From assembly GCF_004362515.1 (NCBI RefSeq), contig NZ_SNXU01000001.1, positions 5,704,001-5,768,000 of the forward strand: DNA of 64,000 nucleotides, in the 5' to 3' direction. This stretch comes from Actinokineospora alba. Lineage in GTDB: Bacteria; Actinomycetota; Actinomycetes; Mycobacteriales; Pseudonocardiaceae. The translations under genes and the position numbers were made by a program. Shown one piece after another: positions 35,101 to 42,888 of the stretch. The notes under the pieces are model-generated. The model saw nothing but the letters and a program-made list of their open reading frames with translations, ran no database searches and was not told the origin of the DNA. Numbering within the stretch: position 1 is the first letter of the stretch; each line of letters opens with the position of its first letter.

Positions 35101-35207
35101 TGCTCGAACGACCGCTCGACGGGCAGGCGTGCGAACTGGACGGCGACGTCGTCGAGTTGCGGCTGCGGCCGTTCGAGATCGTCACCCTGCGGCTGGCCCG
35201 TGCCTAG
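32181..35207 (+). CDS. GH38 alpha-mannosidase
   Basis: A 1008-residue intracellular (no signal peptide) GH38 enzyme that removes alpha-linked mannose. An N-terminal beta domain (residues 1-250) precedes the catalytic domain, where AVGHAHIDSAWLWPLRETV supplies the zinc ligands His262 and Asp264 (with His260 beside them) and EAWLPDTFGFAAGLPQI the nucleophile Asp374. The third and fourth zinc-site regions are seen in WGDGGGGTT and HQFHDILPGSSI with its His. Length and domain order fit class II mannosidases of bacterial type. ATG 32181 is preceded by GGGAGA. It follows a terminator hairpin, so it may need readthrough or its own promoter. It would process oligosaccharides brought in by the importer encoded upstream. 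Confidence 0.95.
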   Translation: MHDDHSLVESRLKRVLDERIRPAVYPESTPLTVSVWTAPGEPVPVAEGIAAPRTPIEVGARWGAPWGTSWFTVTGTVPAEWAGRTVEALLDLGFDENMPGFQCEGLIYRPDGTPVKGLNPRNQWVRIGSPAAGGEEVVLHVEAASNPVILDYHPFLPTDLGDLETAGTEPQYKLARMDLAVFDETVWHLIQDLEVLGELMAELPVEGARRWNILRAVERALDAIDLQDVNGTAAAARDRLTDVLASPAEPSAHRLSAVGHAHIDSAWLWPLRETVRKVARTTANMTALLRDESDFIYTMSQAQQYAWIKEHRPEVYALVQKAVAEGRFVPAGGMWVEADTNMPGSEAMARQFVHGKRFFIEEFGVENDEAWLPDTFGFAAGLPQIIKAAGSKWLLTQKISWSQINKFPHHTFLWEGINGTRIFTHFPPVDTYNCSMLGREIAHAARNFKDKGVARHSLAPTGWGDGGGGTTREMIAKASRMRDLEGSAMVEWRTPAEFFALAEAEYPNPPVWVGELYLELHRATLTSQAKTKQGNRRSEHLLYEAELWAATAAVRHDAPYPHEQLDRIWKTVLLHQFHDILPGSSIAWVHREAEQTYARVAEELNGIITAAQRALAGPSDGGEVAFNAAPHQRGQTPAGGAALIEPGAGGCSVGPRPEGGYRLDNGLLRVDVDERGLIVSAYDLAARRETVAPGQAANLLQLHSDFPNMWDAWDVDQFYRNTVTDLTDVDVVAVIDEGADTVAVRVVRSFGSSTVTQLIRLTAGVKRLDLDTEVDWRETEKFLKAAFPLDLHADRYAAETQFGHLYRPTHTNTSWEAAKFEACNHRFVHFEEPGWGVALVNDSTYGHDVTRTVRPDAGTTTTVRASLLRAPRFPDPHTDQGVHRFRHALIPGATIGDAVREGYRVNVPERRVPGSADVAPLVTVDNEAVVLSAVKLADDASGDVVVRCYESLGGRAEVRLEAGFAVAGAHRCDLLERPLDGQACELDGDVVELRLRPFEIVTLRLARA

Positions 35208-35227
35208 CGCGGGCGTCGACCACTACG

Positions 35228-36349
35228 TCAGGCGCCCAGGATCTCCCTGAGCGCGCGGCCCGCGGCGGCCACGTCGTCGAGGCTGGTGTAGTAGTGCACC
35301 GACAGCCGGACAGCGGTGTCGATACCGCGCTCGGCCATGAAGATCGGCGTGTGGTCGCCCCGGATCTTCCACCCGTTGATCCCCCGGGCGCCGAGTTCGT
35401 CGCGGATCTGCTCGGCGGGGATGCTCGCGTGCCGGAACGAGACGATGCCGGAGTGCCGGGTGCCCGGCTCGATCAGCTCGACGGGCAGTTCGGCCAGGGT
35501 GGAGCGCAGCGCCTGGAACACCTCGTGCTGGGCGAAGGCGTCGACCGAGTCGAAGTGGATGAGGGCGGCGTTGAATCCGAGCACCGCGGCTGTGGTGCGC
35601 TCGGCCAGTTCGAGCCCGCGGGCGCTGGTGTCCTCCACGACGTACTCGGTCGGCGAGACCACTCGGGCCACGTGCAGGTCGTGGGTGTCGGTGATGAGCG
35701 TGGCCCTCAGTTCGGGAGCCACATAGGCGAAGCCGGTGCCGCGCGGGCCGCGCAGGAACTTGCGGCCCGCGCCGCTGAGCAGGTGGCAGCCGATCTCGGC
35801 GACGTCGACGTTGACCTGGCCGATCGCCTGGCAGGCGTCGACGGCGTAGAACGCGCGGTAGGGCGCGAGGATCCGGCCGATCTCGGCGACCGGGTTGACG
35901 ATGCCGCAGCCCGACGGGATGTAGGTGAGGGAGACGAACGCGACGTCGTCGCTGATGTTCGCCGCGATCCACTCCAGGTCCAGGTCACCGGTGCCGGTGG
36001 TCGGGATGGTCTCGATGACGCACCCGGTGCGGTCGCGCAGCGCCAGCAGCGAGATCAGGTTGCCCGCGTACTCATACGGCGTCACCCAGACCTTCTCGCC
36101 CGCCTTGAGGTCGAGCCTGCACACCACAGCGCACCACGCGCGGGTGGCGCTGTCGAAGAACGCGATGTCCTCGACCGGCGCGTTGACCAGCGCGGCGATC
36201 CGCTCGTAGACCTCCTGCTGGAGGATCTTGTCGTAGTGCAGCTCGGTCTCGTAGGCGCCGTGTTCGACCTCGCGGCGCACGCACTCGATCATGGCGGTGG
36301 CGACCGACTCGGGCATCAGGCCCGCGCCCGCGGTGTTCAGGTGGATCAT
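35228..36349 (-). CDS. Class V aminotransferase-fold PLP enzyme (EgtE/epimerase-like)
   Basis: A 373-residue fold-type I PLP enzyme. MIHLNTAGAGLMPESVATAM is the start typical of isopenicillin-N epimerase, EgtE (hercynylcysteine sulfoxide lyase) and cysteine desulfurase relatives; the PLP Asp is in YAVDACQAIGQVNVDV and the Schiff-base Lys in LSGAGRKFLRGPRGTGF. It could be a C-S lyase, desulfurase-like enzyme or amino-acid epimerase; sequence alone does not decide. No EgtB or EgtD is nearby, so ergothioneine synthesis is not supported. It reads leftward downstream of the proline dehydrogenase-like gene (70 bp gap) and is likely the last gene of the ATP-grasp peptide cluster. Confidence 0.88.
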   Translation of the reverse strand: MIHLNTAGAGLMPESVATAMIECVRREVEHGAYETELHYDKILQQEVYERIAALVNAPVEDIAFFDSATRAWCAVVCRLDLKAGEKVWVTPYEYAGNLISLLALRDRTGCVIETIPTTGTGDLDLEWIAANISDDVAFVSLTYIPSGCGIVNPVAEIGRILAPYRAFYAVDACQAIGQVNVDVAEIGCHLLSGAGRKFLRGPRGTGFAYVAPELRATLITDTHDLHVARVVSPTEYVVEDTSARGLELAERTTAAVLGFNAALIHFDSVDAFAQHEVFQALRSTLAELPVELIEPGTRHSGIVSFRHASIPAEQIRDELGARGINGWKIRGDHTPIFMAERGIDTAVRLSVHYYTSLDDVAAAGRALREILGA

Positions 36350-36419
36350 CGAGAGCCTTTCCCGGGGCTGGGTGTGCCCCTAGGTGTCCGACGCCGAGGG
36401 TTTCGGCGGCTGTTCGGTG

Positions 36420-37391
36420 CTAGTAGTCCGCGCCGAAGACGACCCGGTCCGGGTCGGCAAGGTCGGCCAGCGCGGTGATCACGTTGAGCGGGCGTTCCGC
36501 GAGGCGGTGCAGCAGGTGCAGCCACCAGTTCTCGCCGTAGGTCAGGTAGACGCGGCAAGTGTGGCCCGCTTCGTGGTGCGCGCGCAGCAGTTCGGGGCGG
36601 ACGCCGTGCAACATCTCGATCTCGGCGGCCCCCGCCAGCACCCCGGCCTTGGCGGCCCGGTTGAGCAGGGCCGCGTTCTGGGTGGCGAGCGCGACGCGGG
36701 CGCCCGCGTCGATGGCTTGCTGGGCCAGGTCGAGGTAGCGCGTGTGGAGGTCGGTGCCACGCCCCAGCGCGATGTCGGCGGGTTCGACGTAGACGCCCTT
36801 GACCAGTCGGATCTTCGCGCCGGTGGCCAGGATGGCGGGCAGGTCGTCGACGGTGCGGTGCAGGTAGGCCTGAACGGTGATGCCGACGTTGGTGTGGTGC
36901 TCGGCGAGTTTGGTGAACACGCCGAGGACGTCGTCGACGAACTCGGAGCGTTCCATGCTGATCACGACGTCGCTGCCGTGCGCGGCGGCGGCGGTGAGGA
37001 CGCGGGCGGTGTTCTCCAACGCGAGTTCCGTGGAGAGCAGCAGCCCGACGGCGGACAGGTCGAAGCCGAGTTGCAGGGGCATCGTCGAGCGCCGCAGCAG
37101 GTCGAGGTAGCCGGTGACGACATCCTCGACCTCACCCGGGTCGTTGATCTCCTCGCCGACCGCCTCGACCGACACCTGGTAGTCCTTGGCCCGCAGGGTG
37201 GCGGCGCAGTCGAGCACCTCGTCGGCGTTCGCCGCGGCGACGTAGCGGCGGGCGGCGGGGGCGAGCAGGGTGCGCAGCAGCGAGTCGGGTTCGGCGAACG
37301 CCGTGCGGCAGGCGGGATCGGCCGCCAAGGTGCGCAACGCGCGGGCCCCGAGGACTGGTATGCCTGCTGGGTTTACTGTGGACTGAGACAT
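36420..37391 (-). CDS. Proline dehydrogenase-like flavoprotein
   Basis: A 323-residue member of the PutA/PRODH TIM-barrel family, which use FAD to oxidise proline to pyrroline-5-carboxylate. Recognisable strands are VVISMERSEFVDDVL, GITVQAYLHRTVDDL, KIRLVKGVYVEPADIA and CRVYLTYGENWWLHLLHRLAERP with the substrate-carboxylate Arg near the end. Monofunctional PRODHs are normally followed by a P5C dehydrogenase, and none is seen here. ATG 37391 shares one base with the desaturase stop (TGATG), so it is tightly coupled to biosynthetic-looking genes. It may therefore act on proline or a proline-like residue as a building-block enzyme instead of in catabolism; that is inference. Confidence 0.85.
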   Translation of the reverse strand: MSQSTVNPAGIPVLGARALRTLAADPACRTAFAEPDSLLRTLLAPAARRYVAAANADEVLDCAATLRAKDYQVSVEAVGEEINDPGEVEDVVTGYLDLLRRSTMPLQLGFDLSAVGLLLSTELALENTARVLTAAAAHGSDVVISMERSEFVDDVLGVFTKLAEHHTNVGITVQAYLHRTVDDLPAILATGAKIRLVKGVYVEPADIALGRGTDLHTRYLDLAQQAIDAGARVALATQNAALLNRAAKAGVLAGAAEIEMLHGVRPELLRAHHEAGHTCRVYLTYGENWWLHLLHRLAERPLNVITALADLADPDRVVFGADY

Positions 37392-38563
37392 CAAGCCGCC
37401 TTCCGATCGTCGATCACATCGAACCCGTCGATCACCTCGGACTCCCGCGCCTCCGCCTCGGCGGTGATCATCATCAGGGTGGCGAAGCTCGGGCCCGTCC
37501 CCGGTACGCCGCCCGCCTGCCGCCACTCCCGGTACTTCGCGGCGTAGCTGATCACCGTCTCCTTGCCCCGCCGCGACGCGGGGACGCTGAACACCCCGGC
37601 CCACATGCCGTCCCACCGCGCGTAGGCGGGGTCGCCGAGCAGCACCTCGTGCGCCCGGCGCAGGTTCCAGAACGGCACCCCGGTGTTGAGGTGGTGCACC
37701 AGGTGGAAGCGGTCGTTGTGCCTGCTCAGCAGGAATCGCTCCCAGAGCCTGCCGTGCCGGTTGCGGGTCAGCAGCACCCGCTTGGACTCGCCCTCGGGCA
37801 GCGGGTAGTGCTCGGCCAGTTCCGAGAGCCAGCCGATCGCGACGTTGACCGTGCACAGCGGGACGAACCAGAACAGCAGCAGCTCCGGCAGCGCGCCGAA
37901 CCAGGCGCACAGGCCGATGATCAGCGCCCACTGGGCGAGCAGGATCAGCCGCTCGATCTTGAGCGGCACCGGGGTGGACACCTGGGGCACCGACGAGTCC
38001 GACCAGAACCGGTCACGGAACAGGTAGCCCAGGTAGGAGAAGGTGCGCAGGCCGATGGCGGAGAGGAACACCTCGCGCACCACGAACGCCCGACTCGACT
38101 TGCTCTCGTCGTAGAGCCCGCACTCGATGTGGAAGCGGTAGTCCGGGTCGTTCTCGGGGTCGCCCAGATTGCGGTGGTGCAGCCCGACATGGGTGTTGCG
38201 GTAGGGGCCCTGCAGGTGGAACACCAGGTATCCACTCAGGACAGTGCCACCGATCACGTTCAGGATCGGGTTGCGCGCGAACGTCTTGTGCGACGACTCG
38301 TGCAGCAGGTGAGCCAGGAACCGGTGCGTCGACCCGATCGCGAGCAGCGCCACCGGGTAGAACCAGTAGGACACTCCGACGCACAGAGTCACGGCCGCCG
38401 CGACCAGCGTGAACTCGAACAACACGGCGAGCAGCCCGTGGTAGTTGTCCAGCTTGCACAGCTTCTTCAATCCACGGCGGACGTTCGGCTCCAACCGGTC
38501 GAAGCTGAGTTGTAGCACGGAGTCCAGACCCTTAGGTCCCGTGGAGATCTCCCGTAACGGCAT
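37391..38563 (-). CDS. Membrane fatty acid desaturase-like enzyme
   Basis: A 390-residue integral membrane di-iron enzyme. Three histidine boxes are present: HLLHESSHKTF, HVGLHHRN and HNDRFHLVHHLN, with hydrophobic pairs of helices before the first (LAVLFEFTLVAAAVTLCVGV) and between the second and third (LILLAQWALIIGLCAWFGAL, LLLFWFVPLCTVNVAIGWL). The family introduces double bonds or hydroxyl groups into acyl chains or other lipophilic substrates using O2. It is coupled to the PRODH-like gene and about 45 bp from the end of the S9 peptidase gene. It might modify an acyl group or an aliphatic amino-acid side chain of the cluster product; a membrane lipid role cannot be excluded. Confidence 0.9.
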   Translation of the reverse strand: MPLREISTGPKGLDSVLQLSFDRLEPNVRRGLKKLCKLDNYHGLLAVLFEFTLVAAAVTLCVGVSYWFYPVALLAIGSTHRFLAHLLHESSHKTFARNPILNVIGGTVLSGYLVFHLQGPYRNTHVGLHHRNLGDPENDPDYRFHIECGLYDESKSSRAFVVREVFLSAIGLRTFSYLGYLFRDRFWSDSSVPQVSTPVPLKIERLILLAQWALIIGLCAWFGALPELLLFWFVPLCTVNVAIGWLSELAEHYPLPEGESKRVLLTRNRHGRLWERFLLSRHNDRFHLVHHLNTGVPFWNLRRAHEVLLGDPAYARWDGMWAGVFSVPASRRGKETVISYAAKYREWRQAGGVPGTGPSFATLMMITAEAEARESEVIDGFDVIDDRKAA

Positions 38564-38608
38564 TCTCGGCTCCTTCCGATCGCGTGCGCCGCCGCGGCGG
38601 CCACGCGC

Positions 38609-40555
38609 TCATAAGTCTTCGGCGGGCGCGAACCCGAGGGCTCGGCCGTAGAGGTGCATCTCCGCCCGCAGACAGCGGGCGATGGTGTCGGCGCGGCGGA
38701 AGCCGTGTCCTTCGCCTTCGAAGGTCAGGTATTCGTGCTCGACTGCGCGGGCCGAGTCACTGCTTCCGGCGAGCCCGGCCAGCAGCCGTTCGGCCTGCGC
38801 GGGCGGGCACACCGTGTCGTCGAGCCCTTGGAACAGCACGAAAGGGGCGGTGATGCGGTCGACATGGTGCACCGGTGAGCGGTCGCGGTACACCGCGCGC
38901 CGGTCGGGCCACGGGCCCACAAGCCCGTCGAGGTAGCGGGACTCGAAATCGTGGGTGCCGCGGGTGCGCCAGCCCTCGAGGTCGAGCACCGGGTAGTAGA
39001 TGGCGGCCGCGCGGTACAGGGTTGGCTCGGTGGTCAGCGACACCGCCGCGGTCCACCCGCCCGCGCTGCCGCCGCGGATGGCGATCCGGTTCGCCGCGGC
39101 GACCCCATCTGCGACGAGAGCACGGGCGACGGTCGCGCAGTCGGCGACGTCGACCACGCCCCAGGTGCCGCGCAGCCCCTCACGGTAGGCGCGGCCGAAG
39201 CCGGTGGACCCCCGGTACTGCACGTCGACCACGCCGATGCCGCGGCTGGTGAAGTAGGTGATCTCCTGGTTGCGGATCCGGTGGCTGCGGCTGGTCGGCC
39301 CGCCGTGCACGAACACCACATAGGGCGGCAGTTCCCCCGCGGGCGCGACGAAGTCGGGGTTCGTCGGCGGGTAGACGTGCGAATGCACGTCGGAGCCATC
39401 GGGCCCGCGGTCGGTCCGGTGCGTGGGGACCGCGGTGAACTCGTCGTGGGACCCGGTCGGCGGGCGCAGCACCTTGGTGGTGCCCTCGGCGAGATCGACC
39501 AGGACGACCGCCCGCCGGTGCCGCGGACCCGCCGCCACCACGGCGACTCGGGTGCCATCGGTGGCCGGGTAGGCCCACTCGGTGTACGGCGAGGCGATGT
39601 CGCGCAGCGACCCGTCCGCGCCCAGCACACCGAGATCGCGGCCGCTCGTGCCGTGAATGACCGCGACCGTGCCGTCGGCCAGGGGCAGCGACCACCGCAG
39701 TCCGATCCGCCACAGCGCTTCGCCGAACTCCTCGGGCCGCGAGCACAGTGAACGGCTCTCCGTGCCGGGTCCGATGTGGACGGTCTGCAGGTTCCACCAG
39801 CCGTCGGGATCACTGAGCGCGTAAAGGGTTCCGCCACCGGTGCCCCAGTCCACCTGGGTCACCGACTCGCGCTCGCCACCGAGCACCTGCCGGGGCTCGC
39901 CGAGCGTCCCGTCAGGCCTGATGTCGGCGACCATCAGCGCGGTGCCGTCCCACGGCATCGCCGGGTGGTCCCAGCCGAGCCAGGCGACCCGGTCGCCGCC
40001 GGGCTCCACCTTCGGCCCGGTCATGAAGTCGTGGGTCGCGGCGAGGACCCGCACGGCGTCGGGGTCCGCGGCCGCGGACCCGTCGAGCGGCAGCGCCACC
40101 AGGTGCCGGATGACCTTGGTGCTCTCCGGGTCGAACACCGTCTCCCGCAGGCACCACACCTCCGCGCCGCGAACGGCGAAGTCCGCGTAGCGCAGGGAGA
40201 TCTCGTCGCTCTCGGGGCTCAGCGGCTCCGGTTCGGCGCCGGGCCGCCAGCGGTACACGCGCTGGTCGGCGTAGTGGGTGAACACGATCCCGTCGCCGGT
40301 CGGGCCCCAGGGCCTGCCGCCGTACTCGATCACCCGGCTGCGCACGTCCCAGCCGGGCAGCGCGTCGACGACGCCCGCGCCGGTGTGGCGCATGAGCGCG
40401 TTGCGCCCGCCGTCCTCCGGGCGGACCTCGGTCCACCACACCTCGTCGCCGACGAAGCCCACCCATTCCAGCAGCGCCTCCCCCGCCGCGACGCTGTCGG
40501 CGTCGACGGGAGAGGGCCACGTGCCGTACGGGGCCGTGCTGCGGACATGGTCCAT
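38609..40555 (-). CDS. S9-family prolyl oligopeptidase-like serine peptidase
   Basis: A 648-residue cytoplasmic-looking peptidase (no signal sequence). Residues about 1-390 form a beta-propeller with WD/TolB-like strands; the C-terminal alpha/beta-hydrolase domain has YVVFVHGGPTSRSH (oxyanion hole region), the nucleophile Ser in IRGGSAGGWTAAV, Asp in FQGLDDTVCPPAQ and His in EGEGHGFRRADT. The S9 dipeptidyl/acylaminoacyl peptidases act on short peptides because the propeller excludes proteins. ATG 40555 has AAAAGGA upstream. Inside a cluster that appears to make small peptides it could trim a precursor, release a warhead or detoxify the product. Confidence 0.93.
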   Translation of the reverse strand: MDHVRSTAPYGTWPSPVDADSVAAGEALLEWVGFVGDEVWWTEVRPEDGGRNALMRHTGAGVVDALPGWDVRSRVIEYGGRPWGPTGDGIVFTHYADQRVYRWRPGAEPEPLSPESDEISLRYADFAVRGAEVWCLRETVFDPESTKVIRHLVALPLDGSAAADPDAVRVLAATHDFMTGPKVEPGGDRVAWLGWDHPAMPWDGTALMVADIRPDGTLGEPRQVLGGERESVTQVDWGTGGGTLYALSDPDGWWNLQTVHIGPGTESRSLCSRPEEFGEALWRIGLRWSLPLADGTVAVIHGTSGRDLGVLGADGSLRDIASPYTEWAYPATDGTRVAVVAAGPRHRRAVVLVDLAEGTTKVLRPPTGSHDEFTAVPTHRTDRGPDGSDVHSHVYPPTNPDFVAPAGELPPYVVFVHGGPTSRSHRIRNQEITYFTSRGIGVVDVQYRGSTGFGRAYREGLRGTWGVVDVADCATVARALVADGVAAANRIAIRGGSAGGWTAAVSLTTEPTLYRAAAIYYPVLDLEGWRTRGTHDFESRYLDGLVGPWPDRRAVYRDRSPVHHVDRITAPFVLFQGLDDTVCPPAQAERLLAGLAGSSDSARAVEHEYLTFEGEGHGFRRADTIARCLRAEMHLYGRALGFAPAEDL

Positions 40556-40630
40556 CGGTCCGGTGTTCCTTTTCGGTGTCGGCAAAGCCGCCCGCCGGTG
40601 GTGCGGGCTGGATCAGGGGGCGCGGCGCGG

Positions 40631-41632
40631 TCAGTAGGCGATGCGCGGCACGCCAGGTTTCGAGCTGTCGAGCCGGTAGGACATGACCGACTCGTCGCCG
40701 GTGAGCCAGAAGTGCCCGTCGAGGTCGGTCCACTCGCACAGGCCCGCGAGCTGCGCGGCGTAGGCGATGGCACGCGGCGGCTCCAGGAAGCAGCCGAGCA
40801 TCCGGGTCGCGCCCCGCGCGCCCAGGTCGGTGAGGACCCGTCGGCCGGGCAGGAGCCCGCCCAACCGCATGAGCTTGGTGTTCGCGCCGTCCGCGACCGC
40901 CACGGCGGCCTCGACGTCGGCGACGGTGTTGACACCCTCGTCCAGGATCACCGCGGTGCCGGGGAGCGCGGCGCGGACCTCGGCGAGCAGGTCACGGTCG
41001 TGGACCGGGTCCTCCAGCACGGCGGGGGCGATCTCGGCGACCAGCTCGCGCAGCCGCGCCCAGTCCGCCGGTCCCCAGCCGCGGTTGACGTCGAGGATGA
41101 CCGGGCCGGGCACGCCGACCAGGCCGCGCAGCACCTCGTCGTCGTCCGGACCGCCGAGTTTGATCTTGACCGGCCGGACGCCCGCCGGGATGTCCTCGCC
41201 GATGGGGACGGTGTGCAGCAGCCGCACCTCCCCCGGCTCGGGCAGGTCGAGCAGCCGCCACACCGGCACGCCCGCGCGGCGGGCGGCCCGGTCGAGGAAC
41301 GCCATCTCGACCAGCATCCTGGCCGGTCCGGACACCGACTCGCCCGCGTCGAGTAGCGCGGTGAAGAGCCGGTCGGGCCGCAGCGGCCCGCGCTCGGACA
41401 CGGCGGCCGCCATCGCCGACGCCTCCTCGGCGATCACCCTGGCGTCCTGGCCGTAGCCGAAGTCGGCGGCGATCTCGCCGTCGCCGGTGTGCCCGTCGCC
41501 GGTGTCGCCCACGGTGAGCCGGATGATGTCGACCGTCTCGATGGTCATGTGCGAGATCTCGAAGGAGCGCGGCAGCCGCAGCGGCTCCACGGCGACCGTG
41601 ATGGCGCCGTCGGCCAGGGAAGTGCTCGTCAT
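40631..41632 (-). CDS. Dipeptide epimerase (enolase superfamily, MLE subgroup)
   Basis: A 333-residue enolase-superfamily enzyme with every hallmark of dipeptide epimerases, which invert one alpha-carbon of an L,L-dipeptide. The barrel shows the general bases Lys156-x-Lys158 (VKIKLGG) and Lys253 (NTKLMRLGG), metal ligands Asp181 (ILDVNRGWG), Glu207 (LEDPV) and Asp231 (ILDEGVN), and the Asp303-x-Asp305 motif (WTDLDGHFWL) that holds the substrate ammonium group in this family. In Bacillus/E. coli the usual substrate is L-Ala-D/L-Glu from murein; here it overlaps an ATP-grasp ligase gene by ATGA and is not near murein genes, so it probably acts on a dipeptide made by the cluster. Confidence 0.92.
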   Translation of the reverse strand: MTSTSLADGAITVAVEPLRLPRSFEISHMTIETVDIIRLTVGDTGDGHTGDGEIAADFGYGQDARVIAEEASAMAAAVSERGPLRPDRLFTALLDAGESVSGPARMLVEMAFLDRAARRAGVPVWRLLDLPEPGEVRLLHTVPIGEDIPAGVRPVKIKLGGPDDDEVLRGLVGVPGPVILDVNRGWGPADWARLRELVAEIAPAVLEDPVHDRDLLAEVRAALPGTAVILDEGVNTVADVEAAVAVADGANTKLMRLGGLLPGRRVLTDLGARGATRMLGCFLEPPRAIAYAAQLAGLCEWTDLDGHFWLTGDESVMSYRLDSSKPGVPRIAY

Positions 41633-42888
41633 GCCTGGTCCCTCCGTTGCGCGGTGACCGGTGGGGCCACGGTGAACTCGACCGAGGCCGCCAGCTCCGC
41701 GGCCAGGGCGCGCGCGGCGGCCGGGGTGTCGGCGCCGACGACGATCGCGCCGACCCGGTCCTCCCCGTCGCGGAATTCGTTGATCACGTCGCCCTCGCCG
41801 ACGGCGAGTTCCGCGTAGACCACCGCGGGGTGGGCCCGGACCTCGTCCCAGCCGGTGATGCCGAGCACGCGGCCCGGCGGCGGGGCGAAGTAGCGGGACG
41901 CCGCCGCGCGTACCGGGGTGCGCGGGCCGGGGCCGGCGGTGCCGAGGGCGTCGTCGTAGACCAGGCCGTAGAGCTCGATCCCGGGAATGGCGTGTTCGAG
42001 CATGCGGTGGATCCAGCCGCCGCCGACGCGCACGTGCACCTCGCCGATGACCACGCCGCGCGTGGTCAGCCACAGCTCGACGTGGAAGAGCCCGAAGCGC
42101 AGCTCCAGCGCCTTCAACGCCTCGAGCACCTCCCGCTCCACGCGTGCGCTGTCGTCCTCGGGGAGGTCGGCGGGCAGGACGTGGCCGATCTCCACGAAGT
42201 GCGGCGGCGGCAGCTTCTCCTTGGCGGTGATGGCCAGCACGGTGGGCAGGCCGCCGAGGAACACGCCCTCGACACTGAACTCGGGGCCCTCGACGAACTC
42301 CTCGATCAGGAACTCCGCCGGGTTCGGCTGCGCGGCCACCGCGGCCGCCAGCTCGTCCATTGTGGACACCTTGCGGACGCCTTCGCTGCCCGACCCGTCG
42401 CGTGGCTTGACCACCCACGGCCCGGTGGTGCCGCGGGCGAACTCCTCGGCGTCGGCCAATGCCGTACACAGGCGCACCGCGGGCTGGGCGAAACCGGCCG
42501 CGGTGAGCGCGGCCCGGCACGCGTCCTTGGTCCGGATCCTCCGCACCGCGTGCGGGGAGTTGCCCGGCAGCCCAAGCACCTCGGCCGCCTCGGCGACCGC
42601 GACCTGGGCCATCTCCCGCACACCGAAGACGAGGGCGAACCCTCCTGCCTGTTCGCGGGCCCACCGCGCGACCGCGCCGGGGTCCACGTGGTCCACACAG
42701 GACGCTCCGTCCGCGGCCGCCGCGACCGACGGGGTGGCCGCCAGGGTGGCCTCCTGGTTGGTGACGTGCGTGCTGAGGCCGCGGTCGTTCGCCTGACGCA
42801 GCGCCGCGATCGCGACGTCCACGCTCAGCGACATGTCACCCGCCCCGCCGACCAGCAGCAGGCGACCCGCTTCGCTTTCAGTGGTCAT
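41629..42888 (-). CDS. ATP-grasp ligase 1
   Basis: A 419-residue carboxylate-amine ligase of the ATP-grasp superfamily (acylphosphate mechanism). RLLLVGGAGDMSLSVDVAIA opens the pre-ATP-grasp domain; RIRTKDACRAALTAAGFAQP, PWVVKPRDGSGSEGVRKV (ATP-phosphate loop), FLIEEFVEGPEFSVEGVF and VIGEVHVRVGGGWIHRML (metal-binding strand in the E-x-H-x-R-x-GG form found in L-amino acid ligase relatives) follow. ATG 42888 has GGAG nine bases upstream; ATG 42909 is in frame but lacks one. It overlaps the ligase 2 gene by 11 bp and the epimerase gene by 4 bp. A dipeptide formed here could be handed directly to the epimerase. Confidence 0.93.
   Translation of the reverse strand: MTTESEAGRLLLVGGAGDMSLSVDVAIAALRQANDRGLSTHVTNQEATLAATPSVAAAADGASCVDHVDPGAVARWAREQAGGFALVFGVREMAQVAVAEAAEVLGLPGNSPHAVRRIRTKDACRAALTAAGFAQPAVRLCTALADAEEFARGTTGPWVVKPRDGSGSEGVRKVSTMDELAAAVAAQPNPAEFLIEEFVEGPEFSVEGVFLGGLPTVLAITAKEKLPPPHFVEIGHVLPADLPEDDSARVEREVLEALKALELRFGLFHVELWLTTRGVVIGEVHVRVGGGWIHRMLEHAIPGIELYGLVYDDALGTAGPGPRTPVRAAASRYFAPPPGRVLGITGWDEVRAHPAVVYAELAVGEGDVINEFRDGEDRVGAIVVGADTPAAARALAAELAASVEFTVAPPVTAQRRDQA

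Noticed and set aside
35228..36349. EgtE of an ergothioneine operon
   Set aside because: No EgtA, EgtB, EgtC or EgtD homologue is nearby; only the general fold of the PLP enzyme matches.
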